Assembly: GCA_963844575.1 (NCBI GenBank)
Contig: CAWJOU010000005.1
Coordinates: forward strand, 1,922,001 to 1,986,000
DNA: 64,000 nt
From: DASZUK01 sp963844575
GTDB taxonomy: Bacteria > Actinomycetota > Acidimicrobiia > Acidimicrobiales > RAAP-2
Direction: 5' to 3'
Position numbers and translations under genes: made by a program. Below are positions 26,529 through 35,095 of the stretch, in pieces. Numbering within the stretch: position 1 is the stretch's first letter; every line of letters begins with the position of its first letter. A model generated the notes under the pieces. It was not told where the DNA came from. It searched no databases and saw only the letters and a program-made list of their open reading frames with translations.

Positions 26529-27107
26529 ATGAGCGTCCGACACGCGCTGCTCGCGCTCTTGAGCGAGGGCCCGAAGTACGGGCTCCAGCTCCGCCAGGAG
26601 TTCGAGGAGAGCACCGGGGAGGTATGGCCGCTCAACGTCGGGCAGGTCTACTCGACGCTCCAGCGACTCGAGCGCGACGAGCTGATCGAGTCCGACGACA
26701 GCGAAGAAGAGGTCGGACCGCAGAAGGCCTTCCGGATCACCGACGTCGGTCGCCAGGAGCTCGACGAGTGGTTGAGCACCCCGCCGGATATGACGTCGCC
26801 GCCGCGTGACGAGCTCGTGATCAAGGTACTGGCGGCGCTTCGCGTGCCGGGCATTTCGGTCCACGACGTCATCCAGGTCCATCGTCGCTATCTCGTCGAG
26901 CTGATGCAACAGTGGACGCGACTCAAGGAGGACGAGGCTGACTTCGATCTGGCCTTCGCCCTCGTTGTTGACGCCGAGCTCTTCCGTCTCGACTCGGTCG
27001 TTCGGTGGCTCGATATGGCCGATGGCCGGTTGAAGCGCGCCGAGCTCGAGGCGCCGATGGGGAAGTCCGGACCGCTCATCCGGCGGAGGCTGGTCGCGCG
27101 GCGATGA
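26529..27107 (+). CDS. PadR-family transcriptional regulator
   Basis: A 192-residue PadR-like winged-helix regulator. The N-terminal domain is characteristic: MSVRHALLALLSEGPKYG, then LNVGQVYSTLQRLERDELIE and AFRITDVGRQELDEWL; the remaining about 100 residues form the helical dimerisation domain (Vir_act_alpha_C type). The ATG at 26529 has GAGGGG 9 nt upstream and matches the family start. The stop overlaps the ATG of the first ABC ATPase (ATGA at 27104-27107). PadR next to ABC ATPases and an FtsX-like permease is a recurrent arrangement in which the regulator represses an export system. The palindrome upstream may be its site. Confidence 0.92.
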   Translation: MSVRHALLALLSEGPKYGLQLRQEFEESTGEVWPLNVGQVYSTLQRLERDELIESDDSEEEVGPQKAFRITDVGRQELDEWLSTPPDMTSPPRDELVIKVLAALRVPGISVHDVIQVHRRYLVELMQQWTRLKEDEADFDLAFALVVDAELFRLDSVVRWLDMADGRLKRAELEAPMGKSGPLIRRRLVARR

Positions 27108-27838
27108 GCTACCTCGAGCTGCGGGGGGTCTCGAAGAGCTATGGGACCGGCGGCGCTGAGGTGGAGGCCTTGCGGGGCGTCAACCTCTCGATCGAACGGG
27201 GATCGCTCGTCGCGGTAATGGGTCCATCTGGCTCGGGGAAGTCGACGCTGCTCACGATCGCCGGCAGCCTCGAAGAGCCGACGACCGGTGACGTGTTGAT
27301 CGACGGCTGCTCGCTGTCGTCGATGTCCCGCAACGACAAGGCGCGCCTTCGTCGACGAACCGTGGGGTACGTGTTTCAGGACTTCAACCTGCTCGCCGGA
27401 CTGACGGCGGCCGAGAACGTCGCGCTGCCGATGGAGCTCGATGCCGTCTCGTCGAGACAGGCCCGGCGTACGAGCATGGCCGCGCTCGAGGAGCTGGGCC
27501 TGGCCGGACGAGCCACGCACTATCCAGACGAGCTCTCCGGCGGGGAGCGTCAGCGGGTGGCGATCGCTCGCGCCGTGGTTGGCGAACGCTCGCTCTTGCT
27601 GGCCGACGAGCCGTCGGGCGCACTCGACTCGATCAACGGCGAGGCCGTCATGCGACTCATCCTGGGCGCTTGTCGCCGGGGTGTCGCGGCGGTGGTCGTC
27701 ACGCACGACGCCCAGCTCGCGTCATGGGCAGACCGAGTCGCCTTCATCCGCGATGGACGGCTCGTCGATCAGACCGTACCGCCGCCCTCGCCGGAATCGC
27801 TACTCGAGGATCTTCCGGCGCCTGCGCCGCGCCGATAG
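27104..27838 (+). CDS. ABC transporter ATP-binding protein, MacB/LolD-type (first copy)
   Basis: A 244-residue nucleotide-binding protein. Walker A GPSGSGKSTL, Q-loop VFQDFNLLAGLTAAENV, signature LSGGERQRVAIARA, Walker B LLLADEPSGALD and H-loop VVTHDAQLASWADRV are all intact. The NVALPMELD segment and overall form are those of the MacB/LolD/SalX group that partners with FtsX-like permeases. It overlaps the PadR gene by 4 nt. A near copy lies at 27972-28688, and only one permease follows, so both ATPases may serve it, or a permease was lost between them. The 133 bp separating the two copies hold a promoter-like sequence. Confidence 0.93.
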   Translation: MSYLELRGVSKSYGTGGAEVEALRGVNLSIERGSLVAVMGPSGSGKSTLLTIAGSLEEPTTGDVLIDGCSLSSMSRNDKARLRRRTVGYVFQDFNLLAGLTAAENVALPMELDAVSSRQARRTSMAALEELGLAGRATHYPDELSGGERQRVAIARAVVGERSLLLADEPSGALDSINGEAVMRLILGACRRGVAAVVVTHDAQLASWADRVAFIRDGRLVDQTVPPPSPESLLEDLPAPAPRR

Positions 27839-27874
27839 CCCACCCGTCGGCCGCGGGCGGTTCATCATCCACTA

Positions 27875-27917
27875 TTGACATCAGTATCCATCTAAGTAGA
27901 ATACTCAGTATTCATCC
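27875..27917 (+). promoter_or_regulatory. promoter of the second ABC ATPase with a repeated element
   Basis: TTGACA (27875-27880) and TAGAAT (27897-27902) are 16 bp apart. CAGTATCCATC (27882-27892) in the spacer recurs as CAGTATTCATC (27906-27916) just downstream, a direct repeat at 24-bp spacing that could bind a regulator such as the PadR protein. Local base composition is clearly more AT-rich than the flanks. Confidence 0.65.
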
Positions 27918-27971
27918 GGGTGATCTACCCGCTCGTGAGGCCGGGCTTCCGGCAAAGGACGGTCTACGCAG

Positions 27972-28688
27972 ATGAGCCTGCTCGAACTCGATCAGATCTC
28001 GAAGTTCTATGGCGAGGGGTCGACGGCCGTGCGTGCCCTCTACGAGATCGACCTCTCCGTCGACGAAGGGCACCTCGTCGCCGTGATGGGCCCGAGCGGA
28101 TCGGGAAAGTCGACGCTGCTCACGATCGCTGGCAGCCTCGAGGAGCCGACGAGTGGCGAGGTGTGCGTCGGCGGGGCGGCGCTGTCGAGGCTGTCACGCA
28201 ACGACAAGGCGCGACTTCGTCGGCGCACGATCGGCTACGTCTTCCAGGACTTCAACCTCCTCCCTGGTCTCACGGCGGCGGAGAACGTCGCGCTTCCCCT
28301 CGAGCTCGACGGCGCTTCGGCCCGCCAGGCCCGCCAGGCAGGGCTCGCGGCGCTCGAGGAGCTCGGGCTGGCCGATCGGGCCGGGCACTACCCCGATCAG
28401 CTCTCGGGCGGCGAGCGTCAGCGGGTGGCCATCGCCCGTGCCGTCGTCGGCGAGCGCAAGCTCCTCCTCGCCGATGAGCCGTCGGGCGCGCTCGACTCCA
28501 GCAACGGCGAGGCGGTGATGCGGATGATCTTCGACGCCTGCCAGCGCGGCATGGCCGCCATCGTGGTCACCCACGACGCCCACCTTGCCTCTTGGGCCGA
28601 CCGGGTGATCTTCATCCGTGACGGACGCGCCGTCGACAACGCGACCGCCGACCTTCCCGATTCTCCGCTCGCGACGCCCAGCGCGTAG
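27972..28688 (+). CDS. ABC transporter ATP-binding protein, MacB/LolD-type (second copy)
   Basis: A 238-residue nucleotide-binding protein very similar along its whole length to the one at 27104-27838: identical Walker A context (GPSGSGKSTLLTIAGSLEEP), SRNDKARLRRRT, VFQDFNLLPGLTAAENVALP, LSGGERQRVAIARAVVGER and LLADEPSGALDS. Divergence is mostly in the first 30 and last 20 residues. It has its own promoter at 27875-27902 and an AAAGGA-type ribosome site, and it is followed 31 nt later by the permease, so this copy is the more obvious partner. The pair looks like a tandem duplication. Confidence 0.94.
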   Translation: MSLLELDQISKFYGEGSTAVRALYEIDLSVDEGHLVAVMGPSGSGKSTLLTIAGSLEEPTSGEVCVGGAALSRLSRNDKARLRRRTIGYVFQDFNLLPGLTAAENVALPLELDGASARQARQAGLAALEELGLADRAGHYPDQLSGGERQRVAIARAVVGERKLLLADEPSGALDSSNGEAVMRMIFDACQRGMAAIVVTHDAHLASWADRVIFIRDGRAVDNATADLPDSPLATPSA

Positions 28689-28719
28689 CGATCGAGCACA
28701 CGATGCCGAAGGAGCTCCG

Positions 28720-31275
28720 ATGACCACCGCTGTCCTTGCCCCCCTCGCCGAGGGTCGCCCCGCCAACGGCGGTGCGCCGGCCCGCCGGGCTGTCGTCCGG
28801 TGGGCGTGGCGACTCTTCCGGCGCGAATGGCGTCAGCAGTTGCTGATCCTCGCCCTCATCACCGTCGCGGTGGCGGCGACGATCGTGGGCTCGGCGGTGG
28901 CCACGAACAACCCACCACCGAAGGATGCCGGCTTCGGCACTGCGCAGGACGCCGTCTCCTTTACGTCTTTCAACGCGAAGACGGCGAGCGTCATCGCCAG
29001 CCTGGAGCATCGCTTCGGTCGCGTCGAGCTGATCGAGAACAAGACGCAGTCGATCCCGGGATCGATCACCACCTATCAGCTCCGAGCACAGAGTCCGGAC
29101 GGGCCGTTCAGTGGCCCGATGCTCTCCCTCGTTTCCGGGCACTACCCAACGGGCCCGGCCCAGGTCGCCGTGACGAGCGGCGTTGCGTCGGCGCTCCATC
29201 TGAGGGCGGGGGACCGGTGGCGAGTGGGTGGCGTCGACCGCCAGGTAGTCGGCATCGTGGAGAACCCCCAGAGCCTCCTCGACGAATTCGCGCTCGTCGT
29301 CCCCGGGCAGGTGAAGGCCCCGACAGGCATCACGGCGTTGTTCGACGCGCCAGGCGTTCCGTTGGCCTCGATCGGCCACAACGCGCAGACCCCCGCCTCG
29401 GTCGCCCAGTCGAACCCGCTCAATCCCGAGACGATCTCGCTCGTTGCCCTGGTTCTCGGCATGCTCCTCATCGCGCTCGTCTCGATCGGCGGCTTCACGG
29501 TGCTCGCCCAGCGGCGCCTCCGGTCGATCGGGATGCTCGAGTCGACCGGCGCCACCGACCGCCACGTCCGGCTCGTCGTCAGCGCCAACGGCACGGTCGT
29601 CGGTGTGGTCGGCGCGATCCTCGGCTTCGTCCTCGGGTTCGTCGTCTGGCTCGCCTACCGTCCAAGTCTCGAGCAGAGCTCGCACCACGTCATCGGCGTG
29701 CTCGCGCTCCCGTGGATCGTCGTGGCCGCCGCCATGGTGCTCGCCGTTGTCGCCGCCTACTTCGCGGCGTCCCGTCCGGCCCGGGCGATCACCAAGGTGC
29801 CGATCGTCCAGGCGTTGTCGGGTCGACCGGCGCCACCCCGCCAGATCCGACGGTCCGCTCTCCCGGGCATCCTCTTCCTCGTCCTCGCCTTCTTGGCGCT
29901 CGGTTACGCCGGGGGCACGAACCACGGGGACGGGAGCGGGGGCTCGCCGGAGCTCGTGCTCGGGATCGTGCTCCTCGTCCCGGGGCTCATCCTGCTGGCG
30001 CCGTTCTTCTTGTCGTTGGCCGCGCACTGCGGCCGCCGGGCGCCGATCGCGCCCCGGCTCGCATTGCGCGATCTCGCCCGGTACCGGGCCCGCTCGGGTT
30101 CGGCCCTCGCGGCGATCAGCATCGGCGTGCTCGTGGCCGTGATCGTGATGTTGGCGGCCGCGTCCCGGTATGGGAACGTGCTCGACTACGCGGGTCCGAA
30201 CCTTTCGTCGAACGAGCTGGCTCTCCACGCCAACACGCCGCCGGCGACAGGTACGACCGTCGTGACACCGACGCACGGGGCCCATGTCCAGCGGAACGCG
30301 CCGGGTACGACGATCGCGACCCCGCAGGAGTTGGCGAGGCACGCCAAGTCGATCGCCAAGGGACTCGGCGCGCCGCTCATCGCGCTCGAGACGCCGAACG
30401 CGGCGCTGAACGGGACGCAGGGAGGGCGGAATTGGGACGGTGCGATCTACGTGGCGACGCCCCAGCTCCTCAAGGCCTTCGGGATCACCCAATCGGCGAT
30501 CGACCCGAACGCGGAGATCCTGACGTCCCGTCCCGGCCTCTCGGGCGTGTCGGGTCTCGTCTTCAACTACGGCTCGGGGGGCAAGACAGCCAGCGGCCCC
30601 GGCGGCCCCGGTGGGGGGCCGACATCCCAACGCTGTACGGCCGCCAGCAGCTGTCTCGCCAACCCGGTCATCCAGGAGATCGGGGCGCTCCCGACCGGTA
30701 CGTCGGCACCGAACACCGTGATCACCGAGCACGCGATGCACGAGTTCCATATCACCGCGAGCACCACAGACTGGTTCGTCCAAGGGACGCAGCCCTTCAC
30801 CGCGGCGCAGATCAGCAGCGCACAACTCGCGGCCTCCACGTCGCAGCTGTCGGTCGAGTCCAAGAACGACCAACCCAGCTCGTCTGCCGTCGTCACCTCG
30901 GCGACGATCTTCGGGATCGTCATCGCTCTCGGCATCCTCGGGATGTCGGTCGGCCTCGTCCGGAGCGAGACGGCGAGCGACCTCCGCACGCTCGCCGCCA
31001 CCGGAGCCTCCAGCTTCACCCGGCGGACGCTGACCGCGGTAACGGCCGGAGCGCTCGGCTTCCTCGGCGCGCTCCTCGGGACGATCGGGGGCTACATCGG
31101 CATGATCGGGTGGCTTCGCAGCAACTCGCTGAACGGGGGGATCACCGCGCTCGGGAACGTCCCCGTCGCTGATCTCCTCCTGATCCTCTTCGCCATGCCC
31201 GCGTTCGCGGCAGCCGTCGGTTGGCTCTTGGCCGGCCGCGAGCCAACCGCCATGGCGCACCAGGCAATCGAGTGA
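28720..31275 (+). CDS. large FtsX-like ABC transporter permease
   Basis: An 851-residue membrane protein with the architecture of two FtsX-like modules. An N-terminal helix (about 34-55) is followed by a large outer domain (about 60-245), three helices near 248-385, another helix group (about 400-470), a second outer domain (about 480-750) and a last block of three helices near 755-845 containing GILGMSVGLVRSETASDLRTL. Such permeases use ATP hydrolysis for mechanotransmission or lipophilic compound export rather than classic uptake. The outer domain contains a Gly/Pro-rich stretch and two Cys. GGAG at 28711-28714 sets the ATG at 28720; the frame upstream overlaps the ATPase and is not coding. 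The substrate is unknown. Confidence 0.9.
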   Translation: MTTAVLAPLAEGRPANGGAPARRAVVRWAWRLFRREWRQQLLILALITVAVAATIVGSAVATNNPPPKDAGFGTAQDAVSFTSFNAKTASVIASLEHRFGRVELIENKTQSIPGSITTYQLRAQSPDGPFSGPMLSLVSGHYPTGPAQVAVTSGVASALHLRAGDRWRVGGVDRQVVGIVENPQSLLDEFALVVPGQVKAPTGITALFDAPGVPLASIGHNAQTPASVAQSNPLNPETISLVALVLGMLLIALVSIGGFTVLAQRRLRSIGMLESTGATDRHVRLVVSANGTVVGVVGAILGFVLGFVVWLAYRPSLEQSSHHVIGVLALPWIVVAAAMVLAVVAAYFAASRPARAITKVPIVQALSGRPAPPRQIRRSALPGILFLVLAFLALGYAGGTNHGDGSGGSPELVLGIVLLVPGLILLAPFFLSLAAHCGRRAPIAPRLALRDLARYRARSGSALAAISIGVLVAVIVMLAAASRYGNVLDYAGPNLSSNELALHANTPPATGTTVVTPTHGAHVQRNAPGTTIATPQELARHAKSIAKGLGAPLIALETPNAALNGTQGGRNWDGAIYVATPQLLKAFGITQSAIDPNAEILTSRPGLSGVSGLVFNYGSGGKTASGPGGPGGGPTSQRCTAASSCLANPVIQEIGALPTGTSAPNTVITEHAMHEFHITASTTDWFVQGTQPFTAAQISSAQLAASTSQLSVESKNDQPSSSAVVTSATIFGIVIALGILGMSVGLVRSETASDLRTLAATGASSFTRRTLTAVTAGALGFLGALLGTIGGYIGMIGWLRSNSLNGGITALGNVPVADLLLILFAMPAFAAAVGWLLAGREPTAMAHQAIE

Positions 31276-31352
31276 GCGGAACCGGGAGGTGCCGATCGAT
31301 GCGTCGGCATACGTGCGTTCTCGGCGTGGCCCGGCCTTCTCTTGCTCGGTGG

Positions 31353-32021
31353 CTACGTGGTGGCGGTCCTGGTCGTCGGGGCGGCGTCTGCTCGTCCTCC
31401 GGCGAGGCGATGGACGGAGACCGCGTAGTCGCCGCCGGGTACGAACGGCACCCGGTCCCACGTCGCCCACCGGTCGACGAGCGCGAGCCCGGCGTCGGCG
31501 GCCAACCGGTCGTACGTCACCAGGTCGAGATCGCCCGGCCGTAGTGAGAACCCGGCGACGAGCCAGCCGTCGGGTTCGAGATGCCGGGCCAGGCTGGCGA
31601 TGACGGCGCCTTCGGTGCCGGGGGTGACGAAGAGCATGACGTTGCCGGCCATGACGACGGCGTCGAACGTGCGGCCGAGCGACAGCGTGGCGAGGTCGCC
31701 CTCGACCCAGACGAGGTCGGGCCGCTTGACCCGGGCCGCGTCGAGCATCGCCGGGTCGACGTCGGCCCCGACGACGTCGACGCCCCGGTCAGCCAGCTCG
31801 ATCGCCATCCGTCCGGTCCCGCAGCCCGCGTCGAGGACGGCGCGGACGCCGAGCGACTCGACGAGGTCGGCTTCACCGTGGACGTCGTGGCCCTGGGCCG
31901 CGAGCGCGGCGAACCGCTCGTCGTAGGCTGCGCCCCGCCGGCCGCGACCTTCCAGCCACCGGTTGCCGCCCGCTGGCGGGCCGCCCGACGACGGGTCGGC
32001 GGTCGGCGGTCGGTCATCCAT
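31353..32021 (-). CDS. class I SAM-dependent methyltransferase
   Basis: A 222-residue Rossmann-fold methyltransferase. Motif I is VLDAGCGTGRMAIEL, followed by DVVGADVDPAMLDAARVK (SAM ribose acid) and FDAVVMAGNVMLFV; the C-terminal part is beta-rich, with RVPFVPGGDYAVSVHR. The first about 25 residues are Pro/Gly-rich and probably flexible, so a shorter start is possible. It faces away from dapD; the 64 bp between them must contain both start regions. The substrate cannot be told. Confidence 0.85.
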   Translation of the reverse strand: MDDRPPTADPSSGGPPAGGNRWLEGRGRRGAAYDERFAALAAQGHDVHGEADLVESLGVRAVLDAGCGTGRMAIELADRGVDVVGADVDPAMLDAARVKRPDLVWVEGDLATLSLGRTFDAVVMAGNVMLFVTPGTEGAVIASLARHLEPDGWLVAGFSLRPGDLDLVTYDRLAADAGLALVDRWATWDRVPFVPGGDYAVSVHRLAGGRADAAPTTRTATT

Positions 32022-32085
32022 GGCGCCGATGCTGCCCGGACCGACCGAGCGCGGTCAACGTCAACCGCCTGGGTAGTGTCTCGGC

Positions 32086-32910
32086 ATGGCTGACCTGCAA
32101 GCGCGCATCGAGGAGCTCTGGAACCGAGCGAGCGAGTTGTCGCCAGGTGACGTCGACGCGTCGGCCGCGGTCGACGAGGCGGTCGGGCTGCTCGATCGCG
32201 GCGACGCCCGAGTGGCCGAGGTCGGATCGGACGGCGTGACGGTCGTCCACGAGTGGCTGAAGAAGGCCATCCTCCTCCTCTTCCGGCTCCGGTCGATGGA
32301 GACCATCGAGGTCGGTCCGTTCGAGTTCGCGGACAAGCTGCCCCTGAAGCGTGATTTCGCCGGTTCCGGCGTCCGGGTCGTGCCCGGCGGGTCCGCCCGC
32401 TGGGGCTCGTACCTCGCCCCCGGCGTCATCCTGATGCCGAGCTACGTCAACATCGGCGCCCGCGTCGGCGAGGGCACGATGGTCGATACCTGGGCGACCG
32501 TCGGCTCGTGCGCCCAGATCGGCGCCCGCGTCCACCTCTCCGGCGGCGTCGGTATCGGCGGCGTGCTCGAGCCGCCGAACGCGACGCCGGTGATCGTCGA
32601 GGACGACGCGTTCATCGGCAGTCGCTGCATGGTCACCGAGGGCGCTCGCGTCGGCCAGGGCGCGGTCCTCGGCTCCGGGACGATCCTCAACCCGTCGATC
32701 CCGGTCATCGACGCGGACACCGGCGTCGAGCTGAGCCGCGGCGTCGTCCCGGCCTGGTCGGTCGCGGTTTCCGCGTCCCGCCGGCGGGAGTACCCCGGCG
32801 GCGAGTTCTTCCTGCCGTGCGTCCTCGTCATCAAGCGGCTGGCCGACGGCGAACGGCACGACAAGGCCCAGCTCAACGCCGTTCTCCGCGAGCACGGCGT
32901 GTCGGCATGA
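32086..32910 (+). CDS. dapD: tetrahydrodipicolinate N-succinyltransferase DapD
   Basis: DapD transfers succinyl from succinyl-CoA to tetrahydrodipicolinate, committing the window's lysine pathway to the succinylase branch. The 274-residue protein has a short helical N-terminus and then a left-handed beta-helix of hexapeptide repeats (APGVILMPSYVNIGARVGEG, VDTWATVGSCAQIGARVHLS, GVGIGGVLEPPNATPVIVED, FIGSRCMVTEGARVGQGAVL). The actinobacterial form with SGGVGIGGVLEP is recognisable. The ATG at 32086 follows TAGTGT (32074-32079) by 6 nt and has no Shine-Dalgarno. dapE follows 25 nt downstream. Confidence 0.95.
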   Translation: MADLQARIEELWNRASELSPGDVDASAAVDEAVGLLDRGDARVAEVGSDGVTVVHEWLKKAILLLFRLRSMETIEVGPFEFADKLPLKRDFAGSGVRVVPGGSARWGSYLAPGVILMPSYVNIGARVGEGTMVDTWATVGSCAQIGARVHLSGGVGIGGVLEPPNATPVIVEDDAFIGSRCMVTEGARVGQGAVLGSGTILNPSIPVIDADTGVELSRGVVPAWSVAVSASRRREYPGGEFFLPCVLVIKRLADGERHDKAQLNAVLREHGVSA

Positions 32911-32935
32911 CCGCCCAGCCGTCCGGCATCGGCAC

Positions 32936-34006
32936 GTGACCGACCTGCTCTCGCTGACCGCGACGCTCGTCGGCGTCCCGTCGGTCAGCCACGACGAAGC
33001 CGCGCTGGCCGACCGGGTGGCCGAGTCGCTGGCCGAGCACGACTGGCTGGCGGTCGAGCGGATCGGCGACAACGTCGTCGCCCGCACGGACCTCGGCCGG
33101 TCGCAGCGGCTCGTCGTCGCCGGCCACCTCGACACGGTCCCGCCGGCCGGCAACGAGCGGCCGAGGATCGACGGCGACGTCTTGTGGGGCGTCGGCGCGG
33201 CCGACATGAAGGGTGGTCTGGCGGTGATGCTCGACCTGGCGGGCGCGGTTCGCGAGCCGGTCGTCGATGTGACGTGGTGCTTCTACGCGTGCGAAGAGGT
33301 CGGCCGGCACGAGAGCGGCCTCGCCCAGCTCTGGGAGTCCCGGCCCGACCTGCTCGTCGGTGACGCCGCGGTCCTCGGTGAGCCGACCGACGGCCTCGTC
33401 GAAGCCGGCTGCCAGGGCACGATGCGGGTCGTCATCCACCTCGGCGGGAAGCGGGCGCACACCGCCCGCCCGTTCACCGGGAGCAACGCCATCCACCGGC
33501 TCGTGCCGGTGCTCAGCCGGATCACCGGCTGGGAGGGCCGGACGGTCGTGCTCGATGGCTGCGAGTACGCCGAGCAGCTCCAGGCGGTGGCCGTCGAGGG
33601 GGGGATCGCCGGCAACGTCGTCCCGGACCACGCGTCGATCACGGTGAACTATCGGTTCGCCCCCGACCGCGACCGGGTCGCGGCCCGGGCGTTCATCGCC
33701 GCGCTCTTGGACGGGTTGCTCGACGACGAGCTCGGTGACCGCTGGGAGGTCGTCGACGAAGCCGACGGCGCGCCGCCCGGCCTCGACCACCAGCTGCTCG
33801 CCGCGCTCGTCGCCCGCAGTGGCCAGCCGCCGAAGGCCAAGGTCGGCTGGACCGACGTCGCGTCGTTCTGGGCCCACGGCATCCCGGCCGCCAACTTCGG
33901 TTCCGGTGACCCGCTCTTGGCCCATCACCCTGACGAGCGCGTCACCCGCGACTCGCTCGTTCGGACCCGGGCCGCGCTGGCCGCGCTGCTGACCGAGCCG
34001 GTCTAG
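32936..34006 (+). CDS. dapE: succinyl-diaminopimelate desuccinylase DapE
   Basis: DapE is a dinuclear zinc M20 peptidase-type enzyme that removes succinate to give LL-diaminopimelate. The 356-residue protein shows the zinc ligands and catalytic residues of the family: AGHLDTVPPAG, GVGAADMKGGLAVML, ACEEVGRHESG, LGEPTDG and a C-terminal LLAHHPDERV. A dimerisation domain lies in the middle. It starts with GTG at 32936, in the same direction as dapD, and is probably co-transcribed. A perfect 13-bp hairpin 131 bp after the stop could end the transcript. Confidence 0.95.
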   Translation: MTDLLSLTATLVGVPSVSHDEAALADRVAESLAEHDWLAVERIGDNVVARTDLGRSQRLVVAGHLDTVPPAGNERPRIDGDVLWGVGAADMKGGLAVMLDLAGAVREPVVDVTWCFYACEEVGRHESGLAQLWESRPDLLVGDAAVLGEPTDGLVEAGCQGTMRVVIHLGGKRAHTARPFTGSNAIHRLVPVLSRITGWEGRTVVLDGCEYAEQLQAVAVEGGIAGNVVPDHASITVNYRFAPDRDRVAARAFIAALLDGLLDDELGDRWEVVDEADGAPPGLDHQLLAALVARSGQPPKAKVGWTDVASFWAHGIPAANFGSGDPLLAHHPDERVTRDSLVRTRAALAALLTEPV

Positions 34007-34089
34007 CGCGCGATTCGGCTGGCCCCGCCCGGTCGGCCTGACCGGGTCCGGCCCGCTCCGCCTCGGTCCGGGCCCGCCCGTCGCGGTCC

Positions 34090-34107
34090 CGGACCAGTTC
34101 TGGTCCG
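34090..34107. repeat. 8-bp-arm palindrome downstream of dapE
   Basis: CGGACCAG-TT-CTGGTCCG, two perfect 8-bp arms around two bases. It could be a hairpin contributing to transcription termination or a protein site; nothing distinguishes these. Confidence 0.45.
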
Positions 34108-34137
34108 CTCCGTCCCTCGCCTCGATGGCGGAGGCGG

Positions 34138-34176
34138 GCCCCCACCGGCACGGAGGGGGCCAATGCCGGTGGGGGC
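34138..34176 (+). terminator. GC-rich hairpin, probable terminator for dapD-dapE
   Basis: Perfect 13-bp inverted repeat, GCCCCCACCGGCA at 34138-34150 and TGCCGGTGGGGGC at 34164-34176, with a 13-nt loop. There is no T run after it, as is common in high-GC actinobacteria. The 325 bp from dapE to the ArsR gene contain no gene that I can support. Confidence 0.6.
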
Positions 34177-34295
34177 ACCGCGAAGTGCCGCCACGTTCGG
34201 TTCCCGCCGAATCACCCCCCATCCGGTGCCGTCGGCTCCTTGGATGAGGAACTTTCTATTTTTCTTCTGGATTCGGTCGCCCCGGTCCAGCCGGA

Positions 34296-34325
34296 TTGAC
34301 ATGTGACTAAATAGTCACGTATTCT
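34296..34325 (+). promoter_or_regulatory. promoter with embedded palindromic operator of the ArsR-SRPBCC gene
   Basis: TTGACA (34296-34301) and TATTCT (34320-34325) are separated by 18 bp. The spacer contains GTGACT-AAAT-AGTCAC (34303-34318), two perfect 6-bp arms, the usual place for an ArsR-type repressor. TATTCT is 6 nt before the GTG start, so the message is leaderless. Confidence 0.78.
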
Positions 34326-34331
34326 GTCGTC

Positions 34332-35084
34332 GTGGACGTGGTGTTCAAGGCGCTGGCCGATCCGACGAGACGCGAGCTGCTCGACGAGCTGTTCGTGGAG
34401 GACGGGCAGACGCTCGGCGCGCTGGAGAACCGCTTCGAGATGACGCGCTTCGGCGTCATGAAGCACCTCAAGCAGCTCGAGGACGCGGGGCTGGTCGTGA
34501 CGAAGCGCCGCGGCCGTCAGAAGCTCCATTTCTTGAACGCGGTCCCGATCCGGCTCGTCCACGACCGGTGGGTGAGCAAGTACGCCGAGCCCTGGGTGGC
34601 GACGCTCAGCGACCTGAAGCACAGACTGGAGAGCCCGATGGAGAAGGTGTTCGAGATCTACATCAAGACGACGCCGGAGCGCCTGTGGGAGGCGATCACC
34701 GATCCGGCGACGAGGGCGAAGTACAACTTCGGCGTCGAAGCCCACTCCGATTGGACCGCGGGATCGTCGATCGAGATGGCCCACCCGTCGGCCGGGTTGG
34801 TCCTCGGGACCGGCGAGGTGCTCGAGGTCGAGCCGCCGACGCGGCTCGTCCACACGATGACCGCGTTGTGGAGCGACGACGTGAAGAACGAGGGAGCGTC
34901 CCGGGTGACGTGGGCGATCGAGCCGGTCGGCGACTCGTGCCGGTTGACGGTCACCCACGACCAGCTGCGGGACGGCGCCAACGAGGAGCTCTACGGCGGC
35001 TGGCCGATGATCCTGTCCGGGCTGAAGACGTGGGTCGAGACCGGTGAGCTGCTGACGACCCCCGGGTCGCTCATGTACACCTGA
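34332..35084 (+). CDS. ArsR-type regulator fused to an SRPBCC (AHSA1-like) domain
   Basis: A 250-residue two-domain protein. Residues 1-95 are an ArsR/SmtB winged helix (VFKALADPTRRELLDEL, RFEMTRFGVMKHLKQLEDAG, VVTKRRGRQKLHFLN) without an obvious metal-binding cysteine motif. Residues about 103-250 are an SRPBCC/AHSA1-like hydrophobic-ligand domain (EKVFEIYIKTTPERLWEAIT, GSSIEMAHPSAG, LTVTHDQL, GWPMILSGLKTWVETGE). Separate ArsR and SRPBCC genes are usually neighbours; the fusion suggests direct ligand sensing, though that is inferred. The GTG at 34332 is fixed by the promoter. Convergent with the diiron gene, 11 nt apart. Confidence 0.9.
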   Translation: MDVVFKALADPTRRELLDELFVEDGQTLGALENRFEMTRFGVMKHLKQLEDAGLVVTKRRGRQKLHFLNAVPIRLVHDRWVSKYAEPWVATLSDLKHRLESPMEKVFEIYIKTTPERLWEAITDPATRAKYNFGVEAHSDWTAGSSIEMAHPSAGLVLGTGEVLEVEPPTRLVHTMTALWSDDVKNEGASRVTWAIEPVGDSCRLTVTHDQLRDGANEELYGGWPMILSGLKTWVETGELLTTPGSLMYT

Positions 35085-35095
35085 GGGGGGAGCGA

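Noticed and set aside
28612..31470. Open frame of 952 codons on the minus strand opposite the ABC permease
   Set aside because: High GC makes antisense frames long. Its translation is Arg/Asp/Glu-rich low complexity with no family motif, while the plus strand has a clear FtsX-like permease.
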